Assembly (NCBI GenBank): GCA_025330725.1
Contig: JAIWND010000041.1
Span: 62,001-126,000, forward strand
DNA: 64,000 nucleotides
Reading direction: 5' to 3'
Source: Chlamydoabsidia padenii
Lineage: Eukaryota > Mucoromycota > Mucoromycetes > Mucorales > Cunninghamellaceae
The notes beneath the pieces were generated by a model that did not search any database, was not told the DNA's origin, and saw nothing but the letters and a program-made list of their open reading frames with translations. Each line of letters opens with the position of its first letter. The stretch's first letter is position 1. Positions 10,309 to 20,722 of this stretch are shown piece by piece. The translations under genes and the position numbers were made by a program.

Positions 10309-11642
10309 CTAATCATCAGATGGAATGGAGAGAATGGTTTCATGATCTATACAACTAGTCAAACGACCTAACCAAGGGTAAATGACTTTAGCCATTACGC
10401 TTCCTACCGCTACGCCCAGAGTCACCCATCGTAATGTCCATAGAGGCAATTCCACTAAGAATTGATTGGTAGGTTGATACTGCTGCTGCTGCTGTAGTTT
10501 CTGATTCTCTGAACAAGTTGATGATCCCTTTGTTGTTGTATCTATTAATGTTGTTGTCGATGATGATGATGTCGATGATGATTCCACAAAAGCCAACAAA
10601 TTAAAATGAATCCAAAAGAGAGCGACCAACATACAACAGTAAGTCACCAAAAGACGTTTCACCAATTTCCCACCTTGTCTTGTCATCATCCCCAGCCGTG
10701 TTTCCTGTATATCCGATTGTGGTGGTACCATGTCAAAATCTTGAGTGTCACTCATGAATACAATATCAAACATATCATTCAAGATATGACAAGTATACCA
10801 GATATTAGCGATACTGCCGAATAAGAAGAAGCCCAGGTGGAAATGTTCCAGTCGACATAATAGGAATTGCCAGAGTCGATCGTCAAAAAACGGGAAACAT
10901 ATGGCGTATATTGGTTTACTATGGATAATCGAATGAGACATCCATGCACCATCTGTTGGCTGAGTATCACAAACAGCAAAGGGTGAATAATTGACATGGG
11001 TTGGTAAGGTATTGTTGAGCATGGAATGGAAGGCTATTCGTGCACTGGATAGGACTAGTTGAAAAAGTCTACCGTTGGACCAGGCTTGACTCCATCCACC
11101 AGAAGAAGGGTCATTCATCAAAAGAGCCGAAAAATGAATAATCATTTTCATTAAAGTGCCTGATCATAATCAAATCAGTATAAAGAATGAAGGAGAAAGG
11201 GAGTTACCTGTAGGAATCAAAAAAACCCAAAGGATGAGGAGAGTGCCTATGATACGTGCCACTATTATCATGCGGTTAGTTAGTTGTTGTTGTTATATTT
11301 TGCATATTGATTTCCATCATTACGTAAAGACATTTTTTACCTTTGTAATTGAGTAGAGTGCGCAAAGGATTACGTTGATTTATAGTGAGTTTATGTTGAC
11401 ATAGAGTGCATTTGTAAACATCTCTTTCACGACCACATTGTAGAAGAGACGTTCGCCAAGATTTCATGCAGTGAGGATGAACATACTTTCTTTTTGGAAG
11501 AAAAAAAGGTTAGATGGGACAAGACAGTTGTATAACAACAGACTTACATGGAACCAGAGCATTTACAAGGCGATATCAGTTCAGTCACTTCATCTTTTTC
11601 CAAACAGATTTTGCATATGGTGGAAGTGTTGGGTTCATCCAT
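10309..11642 (-). CDS. RING-CH (MARCH-type) membrane E3 ubiquitin ligase
   Basis: Four exons on the minus strand: 11642-11548, 11489-11341, 11261-11208 and 11159-10309, giving 382 aa. The N-terminus is a RING-CH zinc finger in the C4HC3 pattern: C10-x2-C13, C26-x-C28, H36-x2-C39 and C59-x2-C62, with the typical CKCSGSIKYVHPHCMKSW core. It is followed by a hydrophobic helix (IIGTLLILWVFLIPTG) and further membrane segments, including YCCMLVALFWIHFNLLAFV and LRWVTLGVAVGSVMAKVIYP. This is the MARCH layout: membrane-anchored E3 ligases that ubiquitinate membrane proteins in the endomembrane system. A Ser/Thr/Gln low-complexity loop lies between the last two segments. The substrate and compartment are unknown. 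Confidence 0.85.
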
Positions 11643-11777
11643 TATAATAGGAGGGTGTGAAAAGAAAAAGGAAAAGGTGAAACGGCAAAAAAAAAAAGCT
11701 GAAATATAACTGGGGGTTATTTCAAATCCCTATTTTTTATATGCCGTTTTTTGAAACCCCGATGTTGATCTGAGGGA

Positions 11778-11929
11778 ACGAGACCTTAGCTTCACAAAAA
11801 AATCGCGGAGAATTCAACCCCCGCCAGGCTTTTCGTAGGCACGGGATTCTTTTTCGCGAAAAAAAAAAAAGGGGGGGGACCCTGACAACCAAAAAAAAAA
11901 AAAAAAAGTTGGGGCGATCTCAAAGATAA
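11778..11929. repeat. MULE left terminal inverted repeat
   Basis: About 152 bp, inverted match to 15011-15167. It includes an A12 run, a G8 run and an A17 run whose lengths differ between the two arms. Confidence 0.95.
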
Positions 11930-11991
11930 TTTTTTTTTTCTTTCGCTTTTCTCATAAAAAAAGAAGACTTGAGACATTTTATTTTTTGAAA

Positions 11992-14927
11992 CTAGATGTG
12001 TCTTGTATATGGATCATCGTCTTGCCACGTTCTTGGTAAAGTTGTACGTTGGCGTTCTCGGATGACAGCCTCAATGTAAGCATCGACACTACCATCATTC
12101 TGAGCACGGTAAAACACAGTTGCTTGTGTTGGGTTTGACACCTCCAACAAACTGGCATATTCGCCTCTTGCCTCCTCCTCTTCTTCTTCAACTCTTGCTA
12201 ATAGCTCTCTGAGCCTTCTCGCATCGGCACGCTTATTCCTGTACCTGATTTCCAACGCCAACAAATTACGCTCCTCATCTACGACAGGGGCTTCATCATT
12301 ACCTTGGTAACCTTCTTCTGGATCTCGCCTAGGAATCCTTCTGCGTGGAATCACCAAATCAGGGATGGTGAAAGGTGATGGTTGTTGCTGTTCTAGTCTT
12401 CGGCGTGGGATTATCAGTGCCGGTGGTTCAGCATCATGTGCAATATAGGATAACGGACGTCGCATAGGAGGACGAGGCAAAACGCCTTCACGAGGATGAT
12501 TACCAGGATGGTAAGGATTGGGGTTGATGGTCTACGCGTAGAAATAGTTAGCATAGTTAAAATAAATTAGGTCGATTAGATATAATTACCTGCAGGAAAC
12601 TGATGAATGGTGGCGTGTGTGATCGTTTTATAAAAAATCTTCTGTTCACCAAATCATCATGATCTAGCAAATATGTTTTCACTAAATGCTTGCATAGTGT
12701 GACAGGACTGTGCAAGAACGCGGGACAGCCACATACCCACTGAGACAAATTTGTCGAGTAGTAGCGCCCGGAAACCTGTGCAGCCCTTCCTTTAATCCAT
12801 TCTTCCATGAACCGTGCTTCAAATGTTGATGTTTCAGACCGGTACACCACCATTGATTGATATTTTACTTTCAGTTTTCTGTAATAATGTTTCAAGATTA
12901 CAAATGTAACCAAGTCCAGCCTTGCGCGATTATAATGGTACAAGTGCGTTCGTTTTAAAACTTTCCAGTGGGCTTCAATCATCATGGTCGTTTTTCCGAT
13001 TGGGATCATACCGTTTACGGCAGATTTCGCCCAGCGATCATATGCAGATTTAGTATACCAGTTTCTATACAGGTATGCCCAAGTGTCCTGAAGGTTGTTG
13101 GCGTGGCAGTAGTTGTATATTTCTTCTGTCGAACGCGTCCGAATTGCTTCATTTGATGGATGATATGTCGGACCTGATGCATGAATTGTAATTCCTTTTT
13201 TAGTAAATGCCCCGAATTACTGAAAAAACATTTACCTTCGGGAATCATGTGGTGCATGTTGTAATGTTTCCCCATCATTTCCAATATAATAGTTCTCTGG
13301 CTTATTGTCGCTAACAGATTTCCGCCCCTTCTTCGAGCATCGTGAACGGGAACGAAGCTAGGATCAACGAACTCATATTCATTGTGTGCATCGAATCCAT
13401 TGTAAATTGGGAGAATGGTAGTTTTTGGTTTAGATAACTTGGTTTTGACAGCTCTCTTCAAGTGCCAAAGACACAAACGAACAATTGATCGACCATTGGA
13501 TGGCCAAACAGCTTCAATTGCAGCAATTTCAGCTTGATCTTTGTCGGTAAAGAAGAAAGTGGGGTTCAAACCCCGATCCTTCATCGCTCTGAAAAAGATT
13601 TTCAGGGTTGCAATCCTTCCTGTATCTGCATATGGTTCAGATGAGGCATTGGCATTGCTGTCAACCTTCATAATCAGATAAGCAATGGGGTAGCCTGAAC
13701 CGTAGACATTTGCAACAACACCAAATAGTTCAAAACCGACGCGATTCGTTTTGTACGTCGAGTCGACATGGTATTCTGTAACCTGGTCGCTTTGAACAAG
13801 GAGATCAAAAAAGCCAGTTTTAAAGCCCAAATACTTTACACCAGCAGTGTTTCGAAACATCAACTACAGTACATCATTCAATATTAAATGCAACGGTAGA
13901 TCAATAAGTTTATTAGTAAATATTGACAAATAATCTACACTACAGTATCTTTACTATGTACTATACCCTATATCTAGTTACTCTTCGCACCCACAACCAT
14001 TTCCTACAGAATCCTTCACTAAACCCATACTTGTTACTTACCTCCTCACAATCCAATTCTTCTTGTAGCGATTCTACTAGGATGCGACTTGATTGAAGTT
14101 GATCTTCGGCTTTCTTGTACGACGCCACGAACGCATTGCGCCAGGCCGAGGACACTTGCCCCCGGTTAACAACGTAGCCAAATTCTTCAACAACTTTCTC
14201 ATACAGGCCCACAGCATTAAGATCGTGGACATCGATTCGCGAGGTAATGAATGTTTTGATCGCTTGAGGCATGGGAGTTGCCCGAATCATACGCAACTCC
14301 AATGCTTCAGGTCTTTCATGGTCAATATTATGGACGACGTTCAAGTTGATCCATCTGTACTTGCGGTTAATGAACCCGAAGACTTTTCCTCTGCAGTCGA
14401 ATGAATCCATCCGTTGATAACGTCGTCGCAATATAGATTGGTCTAATTGGCGGCAAGCTTCAAAAAAAAAAAAAAGAGATTAATGTTTTTACCGACTTCT
14501 ATACATGTTTACCATGATCATCCTGCGAGCAAACGAATTCGAAGGCCACACAGTGTCGCAACTCAGGCGTGGCCATATACCGCGGGTGATACTCGTAGTG
14601 ATCGATATCCTTGACAAGATCCAAAATTGCTTGGTGCATTTGCTGATCTGTCAAGTCGTAGAGAACAGGCGACATATAAACATCAGCGGCCAGATAAACG
14701 CCATCGTCACCGACTTCGCTAGGGTCCAAGAAGTGATGCCGGATTTCAGAGTCGTACATAAGAAAAGCGGGAGGTTTTGGTTCTGGCACATCTCTTTCAC
14801 GGCAATTGTAACAAGTTTTAAACAGTTTATCGGCTCTAACACCAATGAAAAGTTCGTGTCGCTTATAGCCTTTGCATCTGCTACAGCGGATGAGTGTAGA
14901 GGGGTCAGTGGGAGTTGGAGTGTTCAT
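11992..14927 (-). CDS. MULE transposase with SWIM zinc finger
   Basis: Five exons join without interruption: 14927-14513, 14457-14042, 13863-13236, 13173-12590 and 12531-11992, giving 860 aa. The N-terminus carries a cysteine finger (IRCSRCKGYKRHELF to TCYNCRERD). The MULE catalytic domain has HVDSTYKTN (first Asp about residue 311), TFFFTDKDQAEI (second Asp about 384) and CLWHLKRAVK, then the conserved HHMIPEG, WAYLYRNWY and TTMMIEAHWKVLKR blocks. A SWIM finger follows (VCGCPAF then CKHLV, pattern C-x-C...C-x-H, about residues 632-655). The C-terminus is basic and coiled-coil-like and ends in DDPYTRHI. Removing the 62-nt intron 13174-13235 restores the family consensus, which supports the model. 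The gene fills its terminal repeats. It catalyses cut-and-paste transposition at the inverted repeats. Confidence 0.9.
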
Positions 14928-15010
14928 AATAAAAGTCAAGAATAAAGTAGAGAGGTAGAAGTGAAGTATGAAAAGGAAAGGAAGGAAAATTTTTATTTTT
15001 ATTTTTATTT

Positions 15011-15167
15011 TTATCTTTGAGATCGCCCCAACTTTTTTTTTTTTTTTTGGTTGTCAGGGTCCCCCCCCCCTTTTTTTTTTTTTTTTCGCGAAAAAGAATC
15101 CCGTGCCTACGAAAAGCCTGGCGGGGGTTGAATTCTCCGCGATTTTTTTGTGAAGCTAAGGTCTCGT
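15011..15167. repeat. MULE right terminal inverted repeat
   Basis: About 157 bp, inverted match to 11778-11929. A related solo end lies at about 61214-61263. Confidence 0.95.
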
Positions 15168-15468
15168 TCTGAGGGAGTGGCTTCCTATAGGCGCCATTTC
15201 AAATTTTTTTTTGCTTTTCTTTTTCTTCTCTAATGGCTTTAATTCGATCAGCTCCGGATGGCCAAAAACAAAAAAGAAATTGAAACAATTTGGTAATCAC
15301 GATGGAACTGCTTTTGCTGATTGTCCAAGACCTTCCAACAACCAAACCAGCAACGGAAGCAGCAACAATCCTCGTGACGACAGTAGCAATGCCTTCAAGA
15401 TAAGAAAAACGAAAATGAACTTCAAAGAGGAAAGTCTTTTTAGTAACTGTGATATATACCACATACCG

Positions 15469-15550
<82 letters not shown>
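15168..15550. repeat. Spacer with a 78-T run (15471-15548)
   Basis: Short interval between the young MULE and an older MULE relic. It is dominated by a T78 homopolymer that ends in TAG and acts like an over-long polypyrimidine tract in front of the relic's first recognisable exon. 15200-15460 has open but unassigned sequence. Confidence 0.6.
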
Positions 15551-16548
15551 TTGTACGAATGTAACAGACAGGGTAATTACAAGGCACCTGCTAATCTCAA
15601 CCGAACCAGTGAACTGCTTTCATGTAATTGCAATGCTTCTATGAAGGTGACATCCAGTGAAGACAACCCTGATCAAGTCGAAAACGAATACAACTGGAAA
15701 CACGACAATCATGTCCCTGGTAGTGTTGATGATATGGTTATTGCTCCCATTAACTGTGATGCTCATTTGGTGCTCCAAGACTTGGTGGAAAGTCACTTTA
15801 ACTGGAAAAGCATCAAAGGGATCCTTCAGCAAGACAGGGCCAAGCTTGCGGTGATGCTGGAAATGGGTACCAATGCCAACATCGAGGAATCTCATCGCCT
15901 ATCGTACCAGTCTATATATTACCAAATCAACAAATTTATGACGAAGTCTTCCCGCCTGCATGCTCATGTCGACCAAAGTTTGATGTTGTGGCAGGACAAG
16001 ATCAAATCATCGGGTGGTCAATGCTTCACGAAAAACATCCATATGAAAGAAGGAATGTTAATGTTTGCATTTATGTCAAACTGGTCCCAAGCTTATTGAC
16101 AGGTAAGTCATTTGGTGGTGGCGATCTGGTGACTGTGTGTATGGTGGGTGGTAGTGCACATAGTATAGATTAGTGTAGTATAGTATAGTATAGTATAGTA
16201 TAGATTGTATGTGGTGTGGTGGTATGAATTATGTTGAATATTGACAATAAAAAACCTTTTTATATATATATATATATATATATATCCTCAAACATTATGA
16301 CTTACTAGTGCGACTATGATATACGTACAAGCAATTATGTCGAAAGTTGGCATCGTATATTGGAAGAAATGTACTTGAATGGTCTGCGTAGTCAGCGTAT
16401 CGACGTACTCGTGTATATCCTGCATGAGATGGTCGTACCCGATTTTATGGACGATTCCGTAAAAACGGGCGCTTTGTTCAAAAGTGGGGTTTTGTCTCTT
16501 TCCGAAAGACGTAAAAGAAAGCGGGCTGCAGACACATCAAATCGATGA
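15551..16548 (+). pseudogene. Older MULE relic (N-terminal and C-terminal parts)
   Basis: Two parts of a second MULE transposase family lie in order. The first, 15551-16099, begins YECNRQGNY and SCNCNASMKV, resembling the FAR1/MULE-type N-terminal finger, and runs to QDKIKSSGGQCF, ending in a stop. The second, about 16306-16548, reads SNYVESWHRILEEMYLNG and VLVYILHEMVVPDFMDD, a typical MULE C-terminal block. Between them is a short interval of TATAG and AT simple repeats (about 16150-16284), so the DDE core is deleted. The second part runs straight into Fanzor copy A near 16525. Confidence 0.6.
16261..16284. repeat. AT microsatellite
   Basis: Uninterrupted TA dinucleotide repeat inside the MULE relic. 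A TATAG pentanucleotide array lies just before it at about 16172-16203, and a similar array recurs at 49764-49799. Confidence 0.9.
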
Positions 16549-17588
16549 ACTGAACAAGAAAAAAGCAAGCATATATGATACGATTCATGGTAGAAAGCAA
16601 AATCATTCTCCTCCAACTGGTAATTTGTTGATCGAAAAAGGCAGCTATGTTGGCGTTGATCCTGGAGTGAAAAATATGGCAAGTGCTGTTTCCATGGACT
16701 GTGGCCAAGCTTATTCGACCTTGTTGCTCGCAAACAAGTATTTACCTTTGCTTCTTTCAAGAATTGGAAAATGATCATGAAAAAGTCAAATGGCTCATGA
16801 AATTCCACACTATGAAAATAAATGCAAGCAATATCAACTGCAAGTCAAGAAGTACTTTTTATCGTCACCAACTTCAACATAAAAACGATGAAAACAAGAA
16901 GGAAAGAGAAGACAGCGACGGTGGTGGTACCAGCATATATGCATTGGAAAGTTCTATATCTGAAGTGGCCAAATTAAGTATTGAAAACAAGCATAACGTT
17001 AGAAAACATTGCAAGGATGATTTGGTTAAATTCTATCATGAATCCAATTGGGAGGGCAATCCAGACTCAAAAGCAAAGCTTACGATACTGTTTCAAGATC
17101 ACTCACTCCAAAGCGCATGGCAAAAAAGGATACAACCATTTTTTATGGGGATGCCGGAACAGGGTTTGGCTCAAGAATCAAAGGGTACGACAAACGTAGC
17201 ACTAAAACATTACAACAAAAACTGAAGAATGTTTTGTACACTTACTGAAACCAACGAATATCTATCTTCAAAATTGTGCTGTTTATGTGATTCACGTTTA
17301 CAACATCCAAGAAAGACCAACAACAAAATCAACCTTGGCATCGTATACTGTATCAACAAAGACTGCTTCGGCCGTAAAAGTGGTTACTCTATGCGCGGTT
17401 GGGACATCAATGCAGCAATCAACATACTCAAGATTGGATTGTACAAGGAAATTGCCTTCATTGATCACCCTGTATTTTCTTATAGACCAAAAGCAACCAC
17501 ATCAGCAGCAGCAACAACTAACTTGGCTGAAATGATATTGTCTCCGTCCATCTCTTGGTTGAGAGAATGCGGGGCATCCGTTCCTTGA
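16525..17588 (+). pseudogene. Fanzor (eukaryotic TnpB-like RNA-guided nuclease) relic, copy A
   Basis: Frameshifted C-terminal two-thirds of a Fanzor protein. In order: HQIDELNKKKASIYDTIHG; RuvC motif I GSYVGVDPGVKNMASAVS with the aspartate kept; a helical linker ending near 17050; TTIFYGDAGTGFGSRIKGYD; then TETNEYLSSKLCCLCDSRL, a zinc finger C-x2-C and C-x4-C (VYCINKDC), and RuvC motif III RGWDINAAINILKIG, where the family has R-D-x-N-A-A-x-N-I. At least three frame changes (about 16740, 17045 and 17230) break it. TnpB/Fanzor proteins are RNA-guided DNA nucleases carried by transposons. Assignment rests on the RuvC I, zinc finger and RuvC III order, which is diagnostic. The N-terminal region is absent; the relic abuts MULE sequence. 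Confidence 0.8.
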
Positions 17589-17700
17589 GGCGGACAGGCT
17601 CGGGGTCCTTTGGGGCCAACGGTAAATAAAAAAAGCAAGATGCATGATAGTATCCACTATACTAACTGACATTTTATTCTCCGATTATTCAAGTTACTCG
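17589..17700 (+). other. Conserved Fanzor 3' tail, copy A (candidate guide-RNA scaffold / right end)
   Basis: Non-coding sequence just after the stop that is shared with the tails of copies B (41077-41205) and C (58109-58231). Common blocks include GGGGCCAACGGTAA, then ACATTTTATTCTCCG and TTCAAGTTAC. Similarity stops at about 17700, 41205 and 58231. In TnpB/Fanzor elements the guide RNA spans the end of the gene and the right end, so this is a candidate; no transcript evidence is available here. Confidence 0.5.
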
Positions 17701-18031
17701 ATCTGAGGTTTACTTTCAATTCTATTCGCCTAACTACTTCTATAATTTCAGTATTCCCGAGCGGCTAATGATTCTATTTGATAACTTACTTCTTTGATTA
17801 AAAGATACCATCAAGATAAATACTAGACCAAAGAAAGGTAGCATAATGTAGGTTTGGGTTGGTTTTAAAAAAAGGCACATGGAAGAAGGCGGAAAATTCA
17901 GTTTCCGTTTTCAGCCATTCTCCTTTTTTTTTTTTTTTTTTTTTTGACGTCTCTTTTTTTCCTCTCAAATCCTTTTTATTCGCCTTTCTTTCTTTTTTTC
18001 TTTCTTTTTTCCCCATTTTTTATTCTCTTTG
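17701..18031. other. Promoter region of the F-box gene
   Basis: AT-rich, with a pyrimidine-rich tract of T and CTTT repeats at about 17922-18030 immediately upstream of the ATG, like other promoters in this window. No other feature seen. Confidence 0.4.
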
Positions 18032-19072
18032 ATGGCTATGCAATTTATAGATCTTCCATCTGAAATAGTTACGTCAATTCTGGGCCATATATACACTGGA
18101 ACTGATCTACTTCAATGCACATTGGTCAACAAACTGTTTTACTCAATGGTGATTCCTAGATTATGGCGGGAACCTTTCAAGTATGGTGCAAAAAGTCAAC
18201 ATTTGCTGAATTCTATTGCGATGGCACACCAGCAACGATCCTATGGCGACTATATCAAGAACCTCTACTTGGATGAAATACATGATTCGATCGACACTGT
18301 CCTTGCCCTCCTCAAGCAAACGCCAAAACTGAACGAATTGCTACTCATCGACCGATACAACACAATGCCGCCCTGTTTGAACACGATTTGGTTCAGCTGC
18401 TCTCAATTAACCATTGTACACATGTTCCATGTCCGTATAACTGATCTATCCGGCCTGGCACATCATTGTACTCGACTTGAACGCTTCACCATCCGCTCGA
18501 CTCACGCGGACAATCCTCATGTTTTACAACCTTTGATTAACTGTCATCATCTCACCTCAATCGAACTTTTTGAATACCATTGGAACACAGCGCCTGACAT
18601 GAATTCACTAGTTCAATTAGAACATCTTCATTTGGACCAGTGCAGGCAAGTCGACAATGCATTCATCCTGCAATTATCATTGGTGCGACTGACTACAGTG
18701 TCGTTCAAAGGAACCCGGCCACTTGATCCGAATATCATTGCTCAGTTTCTCGGCTCCAATCCTCGGCTCCAATCCATCACTTTGGAACTGACTCATATCA
18801 ACGACTCGTTTTTGTCTGCTTTGGCTGCTTTACCTAATTCACACCACCTGGATATAAAGAATATTGGACCTGATGGTTTCTCATATGAGTCGATGCGTCT
18901 TTTGGCCAACAAATGCTGTTGGCTGACTAGTTTGATAGTTAGGGGTGTCTATTGGGATCGACGCTTTCCAAATGCATGGAGGCAACATGGGTATTTGGTG
19001 TTGAAAAGGGGCGATCTTGAACGCCTTCAGCAAAATATCCACTTTACCACTGAAGATGATTGGTCCAAGTAA
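18032..19072 (+). CDS. F-box/LRR protein
   Basis: Intronless gene of 346 aa starting at ATG 18032. An F-box occupies the N-terminus (IDLPSEIVTSILGHIYTG, then LLQCTLVNKLFYSM and PRLWREP), the Skp1-binding motif of SCF ubiquitin ligases. The rest is an irregular leucine-rich repeat array (for example LTSIELFEYHWN, LVQLEHLHLDQCRQVDN, LQSITLELTHINDSFL) that would bind the substrate. Such F-box/LRR genes are numerous in Mucoromycota. The substrate is unknown. A 44-T run (19178-19221) lies just downstream. A decayed F-box relic occurs at 48075-48439. Confidence 0.85.
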   Translation: MAMQFIDLPSEIVTSILGHIYTGTDLLQCTLVNKLFYSMVIPRLWREPFKYGAKSQHLLNSIAMAHQQRSYGDYIKNLYLDEIHDSIDTVLALLKQTPKLNELLLIDRYNTMPPCLNTIWFSCSQLTIVHMFHVRITDLSGLAHHCTRLERFTIRSTHADNPHVLQPLINCHHLTSIELFEYHWNTAPDMNSLVQLEHLHLDQCRQVDNAFILQLSLVRLTTVSFKGTRPLDPNIIAQFLGSNPRLQSITLELTHINDSFLSALAALPNSHHLDIKNIGPDGFSYESMRLLANKCCWLTSLIVRGVYWDRRFPNAWRQHGYLVLKRGDLERLQQNIHFTTEDDWSK

Positions 19073-19174
19073 TAGTGGCAACATGGGAAGTAGCAGAAAA
19101 ATGTGCTTTTGCACTATTGGTGTCGGATGGACACGGGTCTGATGGCAACTGTACCTGTATCTTATGGATGAAGA

Positions 19175-19225
<51 letters not shown>

Positions 19226-20625
19226 AATTGGTGTACTATTTGTGTAGCTAAACTCAACAATATTATATCTTCCATTATTGTTAGAAACATTTTATATTGT
19301 ATTATAATAAACTAAATGTCTTGTTGTTATGATAGTATCTTGGGGTTTAAAGTTTTCTGCCCTTGTACGGTAAACTAATTGTCAACGTATCAAAAACTTT
19401 GCTATTGTAATTGAATCCCTCATATATACACCCGTTATGATTATGATTTACCTTTATGTTTTGGATGAATAGGGATATTCTGGCCCACTCATCTGTCATT
19501 GAGTATACAATTCATGCACAAGTGGGAAGCGAGTGTTCGACATTATAACCCCGCCATAAGTCTTTTCACACTTGATGATTTCTTCCCTTTTTGGTACAGT
19601 GCAAGTGAAATAAGGTTCGGTGCCAATCGTAATCAGACCAATGACAAGCATTCATTTCTTTGTTTACGTGTTATCTCCGGAAATAAAAATTTTCTTTCTT
19701 CCTTTCTTCTTCACATGGTTGTGTGGCCTTACAAAAGTATCTCTGCCCTCGCTTGGAGATGGAAGCAACGAGGCGCAGAAGTAAATTGAAAGGTTTTACA
19801 TGGGTTGTTTCTAAGCTTTGTCCGTACATCGCACACTGTTACGAGGTCCTCTCCCTTGAAACATCCATACACAACTGGTTCCAAAAAAGCGTTGTCCATC
19901 TCTTGAGTATGGGCTGACACAGGCAGGATGGTTGCTGTAGGTCAGAGGGAAAAAGAATGGTTTAGCGTACTTGTGCCAATCAGGGACGCCTTCATGGCCA
20001 ACTTGACATGCTGTATCTCCACTGCGGTACATTGCCACATCGCTTTGCGGAACAACCAGGTTTGATTTCCCCACCATTTTGCAACTTGGTGACACTTTTT
20101 TTTATATAATTTTATTAGAATGTGACCTCTATTTGCTGTCGTTTGTTGGATGGATCATTGTGCACAAAGTTGGTCAAACCGTTGATATGTTCAAATAGTT
20201 CAAGCCCCCTCCTCTCCTTCGGTTTTTCCCCAAACACGCCCTCCTCATTTGTTCTCAAGATCTGCGTCTGCATTGGAAAGGACAGCTCATGTCAACATCA
20301 AGGCATGGATACCATTATTAAATACCATTTTGACATAGGCATATTTAACCTGACGAATATGGTTGGATCGCCATGGATAATGGTTTATTCTATCACATTC
20401 ATACCGACATCACTGCGGATCGCCATCCATTCGACGGAGAAGCGTGAACATTTCCTCCGTATGCCTACATTTATACCACATTTCCTCTCTATACTTCCTT
20501 CCTCTGATGCCAAAAAAAAAAAAAAAAAAAAAAAAAATGAAGCTGCTCTAATAAATATGTTTTCAGTAAACCACCAGATATCATTTCATTTGCCCTTGAC
20601 TCATATTTGTGCAGCGTTTATCCCT

Positions 20626-20698
<73 letters not shown>

Positions 20699-20700
20699 CC
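19073..20700. other. Gene-poor stretch with long homopolymers
   Basis: Contains T44 (19178-19221), A26 (20512-20537) and T69 (20627-20695). The open stretches in 19499-20100 on both strands have no recognisable domain and look like degraded repeat DNA. The T69 run abuts the 3' end of Tc1 copy 2. Confidence 0.45.
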
Positions 20701-20722
20701 AATTGATACGCGAGTGAGATGT

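Larger units (their letters stand above)
11778..15167. mobile_element. Intact Mutator-like element (MULE), 3390 bp
   Basis: A complete DNA transposon. The terminal inverted repeats are 11778-11929 and 15011-15167 and are essentially identical apart from homopolymer lengths; both ends start ACGAGACCTTAGCTTCAC. It is flanked on both sides by the perfect 9-bp direct repeat TCTGAGGGA (11769-11777 and 15168-15176), the target-site duplication length expected for MULEs. It encodes one spliced transposase with no stop or frameshift. The near-identity of the ends and the perfect duplication indicate a recent insertion, and the element may still be autonomous. Confidence 0.95.

Noticed and set aside
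15297..15587. Frames made largely of poly-Phe or poly-Lys across the T78 run (also at 20581-20887 and 44562-44923)
   Set aside because: They are translations of homopolymers with no other protein-like sequence.
19499..20095. Possible genes between the F-box gene and Tc1 copy 2
   Set aside because: Open frames overlap on both strands, lack domains and lie in degraded repeat DNA.
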